Of a stretch of 64,000 nt of DNA, positions 36,293 through 44,442 are shown in pieces. The stretch covers positions 248,001 through 312,000 of the forward strand of contig NZ_AUXS01000064.1 of assembly GCF_001625565.1 (NCBI RefSeq). Direction: 5' to 3'. The stretch's first letter is position 1, and every line of letters starts with the position of its first letter. The translations under genes and the position numbers were made by a program. Source of the DNA: Pseudoalteromonas luteoviolacea NCIMB 1944 (lineage in GTDB: Bacteria > Pseudomonadota > Gammaproteobacteria > Enterobacterales > Alteromonadaceae). The notes beneath the pieces are model-generated. The model was not told the DNA's origin. It ran no database searches and saw only the letters and a program-made list of their open reading frames with translations.

Positions 36293-36625
36293 TTAACCAT
36301 GAGAGGTACGCTTGTCATCCGAACTTTCTACTGCTGACAAATTATTTTCGATAGAGAAGTCAACACCAAAAATTAAAGTAAGCTCAAAGGCGAGATCCAC
36401 AGTCATGACTGTCTTGCCACACTCAAAATTACTTATCGTTGCCTGATCAACACCAACAATATGGCCAAGCTGCTTTTGTGTTAATTTTTTACTTTTTCGC
36501 AGTTGACGAATGGATTTTTGCAAGTTGGTTTTAAATTCCACGACACGCGTATGCCTAAGGGCTCTATTGTGTCTGAGGCTTCTATTACTTGATTGTATAA
36601 ATTCCATAGAGTGATGATGAGCCAT
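36293..36625 (-). CDS. XRE-family HTH transcriptional regulator
   Basis: About 110 residues with a Cro/CI-type helix-turn-helix near the C-terminal half: KKLTQKQLGHIVGVDQATIS, then NFECGKT. I take the start as the ATG at 36625, since AAGGAAAC lies just before it; an upstream ATG would add 19 residues without support. It is transcribed away from the HTH/peptide operon. The divergent layout is typical of a regulator controlling its neighbours. The N-terminal 40 residues are basic and Ser/Arg-rich. Confidence 0.75.
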   Translation of the reverse strand: MAHHHSMEFIQSSNRSLRHNRALRHTRVVEFKTNLQKSIRQLRKSKKLTQKQLGHIVGVDQATISNFECGKTVMTVDLAFELTLIFGVDFSIENNLSAVESSDDKRTSHG

Positions 36626-36790
36626 AGTGGTTTCCTTCCAAAGTTTATTAAATAATGAATAAGCACAATTTAACAGAACCACTGTGCCAGAATCTGGACA
36701 ACTTAATCACAATTGCCACAGCCAACACTTGTTGATAAAACAAACACAGAAAGTTAACATGTGTTTAATTTGTAAAATGGTGTTTATGTT

Positions 36791-37120
36791 ATGGATGAAA
36801 TTGACCCGTTTAAATTCGGGGAAAAGCTGAGGCACTATGTAAGGAAAGAACTCATTGCAAAACAAGGCTCTGTTTCAAAAGGCTGTAAAAAAGCAGGTGT
36901 ATCGCGCAGTACCATGAACAACTACCTTAATGGTACTTCAGAGTTTCCTCAGAGTGTGTTAACTAAATTACACAATGGGTGTAAGATAGATGTGTACGGT
37001 TTTTTGGCCTCCATGGCTGGAGTTGCTGGAAAGTACAATAGCGCTTGTATCGAAAAAGAATCCCAATTAGAGGCCTCTGATGAAAAGCACGAAAATAAAA
37101 CAAAAACATCTGATCAGTAA
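36791..37120 (+). CDS. small HTH-like regulator, first gene of the GKGSGP peptide operon
   Basis: A 109-residue basic protein with a helix-turn-helix-like segment (SKGCKKAGVSRSTMNNYLNG). The charged tail (KESQLEASDEKHENKTKTSD) overlaps the next gene by 41 bp in another frame. I cannot name its family, though it resembles XRE-like DNA-binding proteins. Together with the divergent regulator at 36.3-36.6 kb it probably controls the peptide genes. It may act as an autoregulator or as the receptor of the peptide signal. Confidence 0.6.
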   Translation: MDEIDPFKFGEKLRHYVRKELIAKQGSVSKGCKKAGVSRSTMNNYLNGTSEFPQSVLTKLHNGCKIDVYGFLASMAGVAGKYNSACIEKESQLEASDEKHENKTKTSDQ

Positions 37121-37250
37121 TAAAGATCAGCTTAAACAGGTATATGCTGCAGGAATGACCTCCGGTAAGGGTTCAGGGCCTAGGCAGCAAAGTGTAGCCA
37201 TTGACTATCCGCCAGTAACGATTATTCCAGATGAACTCCAAGGAGGTTGA
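37080..37250 (+). CDS. GKGSGP-family small peptide, copy 1
   Basis: A 56-residue peptide (MKSTKIKQKHLISNKDQLKQ, then VYAAGMTSGKGSGPRQQ, ending DELQGG) that overlaps the HTH gene tail and ends exactly where the membrane-protein gene starts. Its core matches the peptide at 38.0 kb: KIKQ, LKQ, an A-rich spot, GKGSGP and QQ all align. AGAGG lies before the ATG. The AAGGAGG that serves the next gene is part of its last codons. Likely a secreted signal or bacteriocin-like peptide; I do not recognise the family. Confidence 0.65.
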   Translation: MKSTKIKQKHLISNKDQLKQVYAAGMTSGKGSGPRQQSVAIDYPPVTIIPDELQGG

Positions 37251-37856
37251 GTGAAACCATTTACAAAGCTATTGCTTATTTTTATCGCGGTTGGTTTTGC
37301 CGTTTACAGCATGAAAACGCCAATTTATGAGGGAATTTTATTTATAGCGTGTTTGGCTTTTGCTTTTTATAGAACAACTAATTTACCTAAAATGAATGTA
37401 TTTATTCTATACTTGTTATTGTTTACGCTAATAGAGCTTGTAATAATTGCGGTATTAGATAACTTTGTATATGGAAAATATACAGGCTTTACGGAAAACA
37501 TCTGGTATTTTTCCTCCTCATTAATATTAAACTTATGCATCTGTTTATATTGCAGAAAGTCAGCTATTTATTTTTTAAGGGAAGAGCCAAGTCTGTTTGA
37601 TATGGCGAACAGCTTATTTTATGTATTTATGCTTTTTTGTTTTGTAGACATATACGCATTTGGTGAAAACTTCATCCGCAATTTAGATAGGCTTGGCTTC
37701 CCGGAAGAGCAAGTTAGTCATCTTTGGGAGATAACCCATATGTATTATAATTTAGAAATTTACAATTCTATTTTGCTGAGTTTGGCAGGCATTTGTTTGT
37801 TCGCCAGTGTGTACGCTCATCGCTCAGAAAAAGCGCTAGCAGTTGAAAAAGAATGA
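37251..37856 (+). CDS. multi-pass membrane protein, candidate immunity or export partner
   Basis: A 201-residue protein with about six hydrophobic helices, for example LLLIFIAVGFAVYSM, LLLFTLIELVIIAVL and SLFYVFMLFCFVDIYAF. Its GTG start follows AAGGAGG inside the end of the peptide frame, so the two are translationally coupled. No transporter motif is seen. Its position after a small secreted-looking peptide is what one expects of an immunity protein or a peptide sensor, but this rests on context. Confidence 0.65.
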   Translation: MKPFTKLLLIFIAVGFAVYSMKTPIYEGILFIACLAFAFYRTTNLPKMNVFILYLLLFTLIELVIIAVLDNFVYGKYTGFTENIWYFSSSLILNLCICLYCRKSAIYFLREEPSLFDMANSLFYVFMLFCFVDIYAFGENFIRNLDRLGFPEEQVSHLWEITHMYYNLEIYNSILLSLAGICLFASVYAHRSEKALAVEKE

Positions 37857-38027
37857 GGCCAGCTATAAACAAGTACAATTTGCGGGTATTTTTTATTACC
37901 GAGTTGATGATTATTTTAATAGCAAGTTTAAGATCAGTTTAATGGCGAGTAATTCACATTACGTTTACTGAACAACACTATACTATGGCGCAATATTTTG
38001 CGCTTAATAACGACTAAAGGACTAATT

Positions 38028-38165
38028 ATGAAAAACGCAAAGATAAAGCAACAAAAATACCGAATTAATGACAAAAAACTGCTCAAACAGATCTGTGCAG
38101 GATGCATCGGTAAAGGCTCCGGCCCTAAACAGCAGCATATTGACGGATACTTACCTACTAAATAG
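38028..38165 (+). CDS. GKGSGP-family small peptide, copy 2
   Basis: A 45-residue peptide, MKNAKIKQQKYRINDKKLLKQ then ICAGCIGKGSGPKQQHID and a GYLPTK end. It has a good ribosome site (AAAGG, 8 bases before the ATG) and its own terminator 13 bp after the stop. Aligned with copy 1 it keeps MK, KIKQ, LKQ, GKGSGP and QQ. It has two cysteines, unlike copy 1. The frame is below the usual gene-calling length, so it is likely missed by standard annotation. Confidence 0.62.
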   Translation: MKNAKIKQQKYRINDKKLLKQICAGCIGKGSGPKQQHIDGYLPTK

Positions 38166-38177
38166 CCATCAATATAT

Positions 38178-38200
38178 CGCCCACGCAGTGTGGGCGTTTT
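38178..38200 (+). terminator. rho-independent terminator after peptide copy 2
   Basis: The 7-bp stem CGCCCAC/GTGGGCG (38178-38184 with 38190-38196) has a 5-base loop and a TTTTA tail. It is short but well placed between convergent genes. Confidence 0.65.
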
Positions 38201-38203
38201 ATC

Positions 38204-39121
38204 CTATTTAGCACCAAACCTTTCGATCGCTAGCAGCGCATTATCCTGATATTGCTTATTGTTCAAATCTGCAAACAAAAGGTGTTGCTCACCCACCGTG
38301 CCCGTTAGACCTTTTTTACTGGCATAGAACTGACCTGATATTAGCTGCGTATCAAAAATAGCAGACAAATAACGCCCAGCCCCCTCTTCAACGCGATGCA
38401 CCTTACCCAACCACAACATCACTTGCATCATACCTTTCATTGCATACTGCTTGATCACAGGTAATGTGTTAAACCCTTCTGTCCCAGTAGTAGCACCAGG
38501 GCTCATGGTAATAAATTTGATATGCGAGTGTCGTCTGGCCATGGCAGACATCCAAAGCGCCCCCATATACTTGATAGGCCCATAATGTGCGGTCGCATCT
38601 TGGTTTTTGGTAAATGCCGATCCATCACAAATCGTGGTGAACTCCTCCACTGACGACGTAGATAAATTGGGGCGAGGCATGCCCATTTCAGTTACACCGC
38701 GAGCGGCTTCCGAACCGGCATATACAGCAACTTGCGTTAGCTTGCCATATTTTAGCAATTCTTCTGTTAATACACTGTGTCCTAATAAGTTCACAGCAAA
38801 TATCTGCGTAACACCGTCACTATTTAACTTCGAGAAGTCCCTTCCGCCTGTGCCACCAGCATTCATGATTAATGCGTCCACACTATGAGGTAATGACTCA
38901 ACAGCGCGTTTAACTGAGCTGGTGTCGCTGACATCAATTTCAACAATTTTAAAAATGTTGCGCCCCGTTAATTGCTCTAGTTCTTGTTGCGCAATAAAGG
39001 CTTTTTCTCGATTTCGACAACCTAAATAGACAACTTCTACCTCAGGGCGAGCCGCGAGCTGTTTCGCAGCCTCTTTACCTAAACCTGCATTTGCTCCTGT
39101 AATTAATACGCGCTTGATCAT
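38204..39121 (-). CDS. short-chain dehydrogenase/reductase (retinol-dehydrogenase-like)
   Basis: A 305-residue classical SDR: TGANAGLG for cofactor binding, MNAGG, and YGPIK with the active-site YxxxK (near residue 185). It resembles protochlorophyllide/retinol dehydrogenase-type SDRs in length. The substrate is unknown. The gene stands alone, ahead of the AraC-type regulator which is read in the same direction; a terminator lies between them. Confidence 0.78.
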   Translation of the reverse strand: MIKRVLITGANAGLGKEAAKQLAARPEVEVVYLGCRNREKAFIAQQELEQLTGRNIFKIVEIDVSDTSSVKRAVESLPHSVDALIMNAGGTGGRDFSKLNSDGVTQIFAVNLLGHSVLTEELLKYGKLTQVAVYAGSEAARGVTEMGMPRPNLSTSSVEEFTTICDGSAFTKNQDATAHYGPIKYMGALWMSAMARRHSHIKFITMSPGATTGTEGFNTLPVIKQYAMKGMMQVMLWLGKVHRVEEGAGRYLSAIFDTQLISGQFYASKKGLTGTVGEQHLLFADLNNKQYQDNALLAIERFGAK

Positions 39122-39224
39122 AATGTAAACCTTTCACTTAATGATGATGTAATCTTCTATGTGGTTAGATTAATCCAAGCGCTGTCTGTGTTTTTGATAT
39201 TTCTTGCTGTCTTGTTCATTGAGC

Positions 39225-39250
39225 AAAAAAAAGCCTGAAGGATCAGGCTT
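39225..39250 (-). terminator. rho-independent terminator of the AraC-type gene
   Basis: The stem AAGCCTGA/TCAGGCTT (39231-39238 with 39243-39250) has a 4-base loop and a T run on the minus strand. The right arm overlaps the stop codon of the regulator gene. Confidence 0.8.
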
Positions 39251-40133
39251 TGGGCTTTATTGGAATGTTTAAGTAGATTTTGTTGTTGGGGTCAGCATCG
39301 TTAAAGTTTGCCGGCAGTAATTCAAAATCCGGTTTATCTGCATACTCATAGCTACTTTTTGGTAGCCAGCTACCCCAAATATAACGTAGCGTTTCTTCTA
39401 ATTTGGCAATCGGGCCTATATGGGTAAAACGAGCGTACGTTTGGGCGTCAAGCTCTCGTGTGATAAGGCCCTCTGGCACATCGTCGAAGTTTTCAACTTG
39501 TGCTGAGCATATATAAACAAAACGCGTGGTGTCTTCAGATTCCTCATAGTTCTCATATATACCAAAGAAATCACTGCCAACACGGTTGGGGATTTTATCT
39601 CTGTATGGTCTAAATCCCGACCACAACTTAGGTAAGCTTAAATCACCGTCATCATATTGATTTGCAATACCGACAATTTTCATTGCTGGTTGCTCAATAA
39701 TTTCAGGCTCCATGCTGATATTATTCTGTAAAAATGCCAAGTCATCTTGGCTTACCGGCTTTTTATACAATAACCTAAATGGTTCGTTGATCTTTCTGTA
39801 TTGTGCAGGCGTCATATCAAACAACGCCTTAAATGCGCGAGTAAACGCTTCTTGAGATTCAAATTGGCATTCAATAGCCAGCTCTAATATCCCTACCTCT
39901 TCTGTCAGCAAGCGCTTCGCCGCTAAGGTTAAGCGCCTCTTACGCAAGTATTCTTTAGGTGTATCTCCAACCAATGCTTTAAACACCCTACTGTAATGAT
40001 AAGTTGAATAATGTGAGGCTGTCGCAATTTCATGCACACTGATTTTTTCAAATAAGTGTGACTCAATATATTCAATGCTCTTAAAAAACCGCTCCATCTC
40101 ATAATCCTCAAAGTTCTTTACTGAATTGCTCAA
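39243..40133 (-). CDS. AraC-family regulator with GyrI-like effector domain
   Basis: A 296-residue protein with a double HTH of the AraC type in the N-terminal half (HEIATASHYSTYHYSRVFK and ESQEAFTRAFKALFDMTPAQY) and a GyrI/Rob-like effector-binding domain from about residue 140. This order, DNA-binding first, is that of Rob/SoxS-like regulators joined to a small-molecule sensor. It overlaps the START-like gene upstream by 4 bp, so the two are one transcript, and the START-like protein could help with the same ligand. Confidence 0.82.
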   Translation of the reverse strand: MSNSVKNFEDYEMERFFKSIEYIESHLFEKISVHEIATASHYSTYHYSRVFKALVGDTPKEYLRKRRLTLAAKRLLTEEVGILELAIECQFESQEAFTRAFKALFDMTPAQYRKINEPFRLLYKKPVSQDDLAFLQNNISMEPEIIEQPAMKIVGIANQYDDGDLSLPKLWSGFRPYRDKIPNRVGSDFFGIYENYEESEDTTRFVYICSAQVENFDDVPEGLITRELDAQTYARFTHIGPIAKLEETLRYIWGSWLPKSSYEYADKPDFELLPANFNDADPNNKIYLNIPIKPKA

Positions 40134-40627
40134 GCACTTGCCATGTCTGACATTAGCACATTTTCTTCAGCATATTTTTTCAAACCAGTGAGCAGTTTGC
40201 CAAATGCAATCGGAAATACCAATCTCAACAGTGGATAAAATGGGTAAGCAAACAACTTAAGCTGAGGGGACGCAACCCAAGTTACCTCTGATTTATTGTG
40301 GCCGACTGAACGCACCGACATATGCACATGGTTTTGCTTAATGGGCACAATTTTAGGGTTGTTGACAGGTAAGACATCAAATGCCAAATATCTACCTTGC
40401 TCACTATAGTCTGTGATCACCTCTTTGACTTTAGCGCCATTGGGATCTGCATTTAAGTCGCAGATACGTCCTTCCATAGGCGCACCAGCTAGTCCTTTAC
40501 CTGCTCCCAAAGCCACTGAGTTCGGAATAGGACCCATCCATAAATGCGCCTTATCAAATTCGTGGGCGATTAAATGCCATACTTGCTCAGCGGGTTTGTT
40601 GATGATGATTTTTTTAGTTACTTTCAT
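40130..40627 (-). CDS. SRPBCC/START-like ligand-binding protein
   Basis: A 165-residue helix-grip protein, with KIIINKPAEQVWHLIAHEFD at the start and a C-terminal helix (PIAFGKLLTGLKKYAEEN). No catalytic residues are evident. It is the first gene of a two-gene unit with the AraC-type regulator, which overlaps it by 4 bp. Such proteins bind hydrophobic ligands. The ligand is not known. Confidence 0.7.
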   Translation of the reverse strand: MKVTKKIIINKPAEQVWHLIAHEFDKAHLWMGPIPNSVALGAGKGLAGAPMEGRICDLNADPNGAKVKEVITDYSEQGRYLAFDVLPVNNPKIVPIKQNHVHMSVRSVGHNKSEVTWVASPQLKLFAYPFYPLLRLVFPIAFGKLLTGLKKYAEENVLMSDMASA

Positions 40628-40935
40628 AAGTACACCTGTGTGTGTTGTGTTGATAGGTGTACTTTAGAAAATATCAGACAGGCGTTTTTGATATTTCTTG
40701 CTATCTCAATAAAAAGTTTCTCTAGGCAACGTCGCTCTCCCCCACTTTGGGCGGATCAGTAGCTGAATTTAAAGCCGCCCTAACGCGGCTTTTTCAGTTC
40801 TGAGAAACACATATTATTCTTGCTTGGGCAGTAAACAAGTGTGCTCAGCGGCAAAATTATTAAATGAAGTCTCGAGTGGTTAAACCCACCAATTACAAAG
40901 CGCTAATTAATGGGTTTAACAGGCAGATTAAGCCT
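40628..40935. other. intergenic region, no gene seen
   Basis: About 300 bp between two minus-strand genes. I see a GCCGCCCTAACGCGGC-like small inverted repeat near 40775-40795, followed by TTTTT; it could be a terminator of an unseen plus-strand transcript. Confidence 0.3.
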
Positions 40936-42042
40936 TTAGTTCAACAAATTATGGTTTCGAATAAATGCCGACAACTTATTTGCAATATCGGTATGTTCAG
41001 CTGTTGTTGGATGCCAAATACACCCTTCTAATGGTGAAGAAAAAGTGTGAGAGTACAGCTTATCTATTCCCTGCTCTTCTAGTTTTGCTTTTGCCTCTAA
41101 TGTTGCCGGAATAATAAAGTCATATGGATATGCAGGCCTTGGCATAAAAACAACTGGTGCATTGGGAAAGCGATAGCGCACAGTGTTAACAAACTCTACC
41201 ATGGTCGAAACCCAGTCTGCTTTCACGTCCTCAATCGTCTCCCAAGGCTCGTGTGGCTGAGGATCTGTACTGAAATCGTTAGTACCCACTTCTATCACTA
41301 CCAAATTTGGATGTGTATCTTCATAAGCTTTATTGTCACCAAACACAGCCGTTACTTTGTCAAAGTAAGTACGCAAATTGTGGTGAGGATCATTGCCGCT
41401 CCAATTGCGGATCAAACCTAGGCCTGAATAAGACACTTGAGTAAAGCTGGCCTCCAACTGAGACGCAGTTAGATAAGGGAACGCTACTCTGGCATTACTG
41501 CTATTTACAATTTCGCTCCACGTGCACTGGCGCTTAGTTGACTCGCTGCCAAAGCCCGCGCTAATAGAGTCACCGATAAATAAAATATGGGGTTGCTGCT
41601 GCCAAATTCCCTCTAATCGGCCATCAGTTGAAAAGCTTAAAATTTTGGTATTATTGCTGTAGTTTTCCCAACGTTTAACGATTTCAATGTCTACCGTTTT
41701 TACATCCTGTTGAGTAAATACGACGTGCTCCTCAAAGTTACCATTTTGCCCTGTGACAATTTTCTTGTGCAGTACACCATCCACTAGGACATCAAATTGA
41801 TCACCATATCCTGCCATCGTAACTTTAAGTGATTTACCAACTAGCTTGGTTTTAAGCTGTGTTCCTGGCCAGTTAAACTCTACTTGGCCTTTATTGTAAT
41901 GTTTACTAACTCGCCCTTCATATACGATGGCATGATGGGTCGCCTTATAACTCTTCGCAAATACGGCACTGGAAAAGAGCCCTCCGACGCAGCTGAGCAC
42001 AAATGCCAGTAGCGACAGTTTGATTGATATTAACCTTAACAT
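40936..42042 (-). CDS. exported SGNH hydrolase, CE2-like acetylesterase
   Basis: A 368-residue exported protein: signal peptide (LSLLAFVLSCVGGLFSSAVFA), an N-terminal beta-sandwich as in carbohydrate esterase family 2, then an SGNH hydrolase domain with FIGDSISAGFG (nucleophile Ser), GTND (oxyanion Asn) and WHPTTAEH (catalytic His). It would remove acetyl groups from polysaccharides outside the cell. It stands divergent from the response regulator gene. Confidence 0.82.
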   Translation of the reverse strand: MLRLISIKLSLLAFVLSCVGGLFSSAVFAKSYKATHHAIVYEGRVSKHYNKGQVEFNWPGTQLKTKLVGKSLKVTMAGYGDQFDVLVDGVLHKKIVTGQNGNFEEHVVFTQQDVKTVDIEIVKRWENYSNNTKILSFSTDGRLEGIWQQQPHILFIGDSISAGFGSESTKRQCTWSEIVNSSNARVAFPYLTASQLEASFTQVSYSGLGLIRNWSGNDPHHNLRTYFDKVTAVFGDNKAYEDTHPNLVVIEVGTNDFSTDPQPHEPWETIEDVKADWVSTMVEFVNTVRYRFPNAPVVFMPRPAYPYDFIIPATLEAKAKLEEQGIDKLYSHTFSSPLEGCIWHPTTAEHTDIANKLSAFIRNHNLLN

Positions 42043-42249
42043 GTGTCATTCCTTAAATGAGTTTGTATCCGAGACTGTATTCCAATGTTACCTATTGCCT
42101 CGCGATATACCCCAGTGCTGGTTAACCCCTTCAGCCATTGGGAATTCAATCAAATACATCTCACTCCATTTGAAAAAAACTCATACAGCGCACGTCTGTT
42201 TACTATCCGACCTTGTCGCTATTGTATACACAGGCACAATAATCTTAAA

Positions 42250-42264
42250 ATACAATCATTCTCA
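42250..42264 (+). promoter_or_regulatory. possible Fur box before the response regulator
   Basis: ATACAATCATTCTCA matches the Fur 7-1-7 consensus at 10 of 14 positions. It is weak alone but gains support from a stronger match before the TonB receptor two genes downstream. It lies 20 bp before the GTG start. Confidence 0.4.
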
Positions 42265-42283
42265 TTTTAGAAGACACAAATCT

Positions 42284-42979
42284 GTGAACAACCGTATTTT
42301 AGTCGTAGAAGACGACATTACTCTCAATCAACAAGTCTGTGTGCTACTTAGCAACAGGGGCTATCAGGTAGACTGTCTTCATGATGGAGAACAAGGACTT
42401 AGTCAGGCGCTGGCTATCGATTATGACCTCATCATTTTGGATATTCGCTTACCAAGTATGGAAGGCTATGAAATCTTGGCTCAGCTTAGAAAAATAAAAC
42501 ACACACCTGTCTTGATTTTATCTGCATGTGGTGCTGAACAAGAGCGTATTAAAGGCCTCAGCTTAGGCGCGGATGATTACCTTTCTAAACCTTTTAACCT
42601 TGATGAGCTGGTACTGCGTATAGAAGCGATTTTAAGGCGTGTCCACGCAAGTCATACCCAATCACAAACGCCATTTGAAATTGTCTTGGCTGACTTGCAC
42701 TTGGACAGACAAAAGCAGCTTGCCGCCTATAACCAAGAGACGCTAGATATCACAGCAATTCAGTTTAAGTTGTTGTGGCAATTAGCTCACAATCACAAAG
42801 AAACCCTCAGTAAAGCATTTCTTTATCAGAGTGTACTTGAACGCCAATTTAGCCGTTATGACCGCAGTTTAGATATGCACTTGAGTCGACTTCGAAAAAA
42901 ACTAGTCGCGGTGGGGCTAAGCCCCGAGTCGATCACAACCGTACATGGCAAAGGGTACCGTCTGCATGTTCAACCTTAA
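42284..42979 (+). CDS. OmpR-family response regulator
   Basis: A 231-residue regulator beginning at GTG 42284 (NNRILVVEDDI); the long upstream extension of the frame does not look like protein. The receiver domain has DD near 10 and the phosphoacceptor Asp in LIILDIRLP, with Lys in YLSKPF. The C-terminal winged helix ends in the typical HGKGYRL stretch. It overlaps the kinase gene by 14 or more bases, forming one operon. Its placement before a TonB receptor suggests control of iron or siderophore uptake. Confidence 0.85.
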   Translation: MNNRILVVEDDITLNQQVCVLLSNRGYQVDCLHDGEQGLSQALAIDYDLIILDIRLPSMEGYEILAQLRKIKHTPVLILSACGAEQERIKGLSLGADDYLSKPFNLDELVLRIEAILRRVHASHTQSQTPFEIVLADLHLDRQKQLAAYNQETLDITAIQFKLLWQLAHNHKETLSKAFLYQSVLERQFSRYDRSLDMHLSRLRKKLVAVGLSPESITTVHGKGYRLHVQP

Positions 42980-44303
42980 AGCGTCTTATTTTTTGCGCCT
43001 ATGCGCGCTGGTCATAGCTGGTTCTATCATATTGTTCGGTGTGATTGACTACTTGGTTAATCACACCGAATTCAGAATGAGTCAAATCAAAGTTGAGCAT
43101 CAAGAAGAGCTAATTGCACTTGGCCAACATGCAGAGCAATTGTTCTTAAATGGTGATATGGCGGCTTTGAGTGCATACGTAAAAAAAATAGAGCAAGCGC
43201 ATAATACTTGGGCTGCGGTCGTGCAGCGAGAGCTGACCCCATTGGCTGATACCCAACTTCAACAATACTATCTCGATGAGTTTACACTAGGTCGAAATGT
43301 ACGTTGGAAAATCCATTTATATTTCCCTCGAAATCCTGTGATGGACATTCCTTTTGCCGATGACAAGACCCACTTTTTAATTCAGCTTCCCAGTCATATG
43401 CGTCCAGGTAATTACTGGAAGGTCACTTACATAGTGCTGCAATTTTTTATCCCATTTTTGGTCCTTGCGGGCATTTGCTGGCTGCTATATCGCGCAATCA
43501 TGAAACCCCTAAAGCAACTTGAACAAACTACTCGCGCCTTCGCCGATGGCGATTTAGACAGCCGAGTGGGAGACAAAATCTCAAGTCGCGATACAGAGTT
43601 CAAACAAATTGCAGCAACCTTTGACAAAATGGCCCACTGTACCGCTAACACCATCCGCGCACAAAGGCAGTTTATCGCTGATTTTTCACATGAAATTAGA
43701 ACGCCAATTGCGCGCATCGAAACCGCGTTGGAATGCCACAAATCCGGATTAGGCCAACAAGATATGCTTGTTCGTGTAGCCAAAAACACCCACACCATGA
43801 GAGAGCTGGCCGAAAATACTCTCACATTAACATGGCTCGAAAACGAACGTTTTTGCCCACACACAGACACTGCAAATAGCCCGTTTGATCTCGTCGACTT
43901 AATCGACTGCATTGCTGAAGAAGTTAAATTTGAAGCCCCACACTTACACTTTCAGCTGAACATGCCAGAAACACAGCAACACAATAGTGACGCGCGTGTG
44001 CTTGGTCAGGTCATAGAGAATGTGCTCAGAAACGCCAGCCGTTATGCCAAAAAGCATATCTCCGTTGTACTTGATAAGTACACAATTCAAATATTAGATG
44101 ATGGGCCTGGTGTCGCTGAGAGTGAACTAGAAGATATATTTCAACCGTTTTATCGCAGTCATGGTTATTCGCATACGCAACCTGATAGTCACTCGTTTGG
44201 TTTGGGTCTAGCACTGTGTAAAAGGCAAATGGAGCGCCTAAACGGACACATCTACGCGCAAAACACACCCAAATCCGGATTATGTATCGTCATTGAGCTC
44301 TAA
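42966..44303 (+). CDS. membrane sensor histidine kinase, partner of the OmpR regulator
   Basis: A roughly 445-residue kinase with two membrane helices flanking a periplasmic sensor (about 35-165), a HAMP segment, His in FIADFSHEIRTP and an ATPase domain with NASRYA, DDGPGVAE and GLGLALC. I take the ATG at 42966, which has AAAGGG before it; an ATG at 42945 would add seven residues. The periplasmic sensor is small and not recognisable. The architecture matches EnvZ/RstB-like kinases. Confidence 0.85.
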   Translation: MFNLKASYFLRLCALVIAGSIILFGVIDYLVNHTEFRMSQIKVEHQEELIALGQHAEQLFLNGDMAALSAYVKKIEQAHNTWAAVVQRELTPLADTQLQQYYLDEFTLGRNVRWKIHLYFPRNPVMDIPFADDKTHFLIQLPSHMRPGNYWKVTYIVLQFFIPFLVLAGICWLLYRAIMKPLKQLEQTTRAFADGDLDSRVGDKISSRDTEFKQIAATFDKMAHCTANTIRAQRQFIADFSHEIRTPIARIETALECHKSGLGQQDMLVRVAKNTHTMRELAENTLTLTWLENERFCPHTDTANSPFDLVDLIDCIAEEVKFEAPHLHFQLNMPETQQHNSDARVLGQVIENVLRNASRYAKKHISVVLDKYTIQILDDGPGVAESELEDIFQPFYRSHGYSHTQPDSHSFGLGLALCKRQMERLNGHIYAQNTPKSGLCIVIEL

Positions 44304-44405
44304 AGCCAACCGTAGTCACATAAATTAGCACCAAATGTCACTGCAAATGTAACAGTTGTAAAAGTGCTTTGTTTTGGGACAGAACCATGAATAATACACG
44401 CGTAT

Positions 44406-44420
44406 TGATAACTATTTTCA
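44406..44420 (+). promoter_or_regulatory. Fur box before the TonB-dependent receptor
   Basis: TGATAACTATTTTCA matches the Fur consensus at 12 of 14 scored positions, 22 bp before the ATG. It implies induction in low iron. Confidence 0.65.
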
Positions 44421-44442
44421 TTTAAGATAAAGGAACACACCA

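Noticed and set aside
42020..42283. N-terminal extension of the response regulator
   Set aside because: The first 88 codons look random, while GTG 42284 begins a standard receiver domain.
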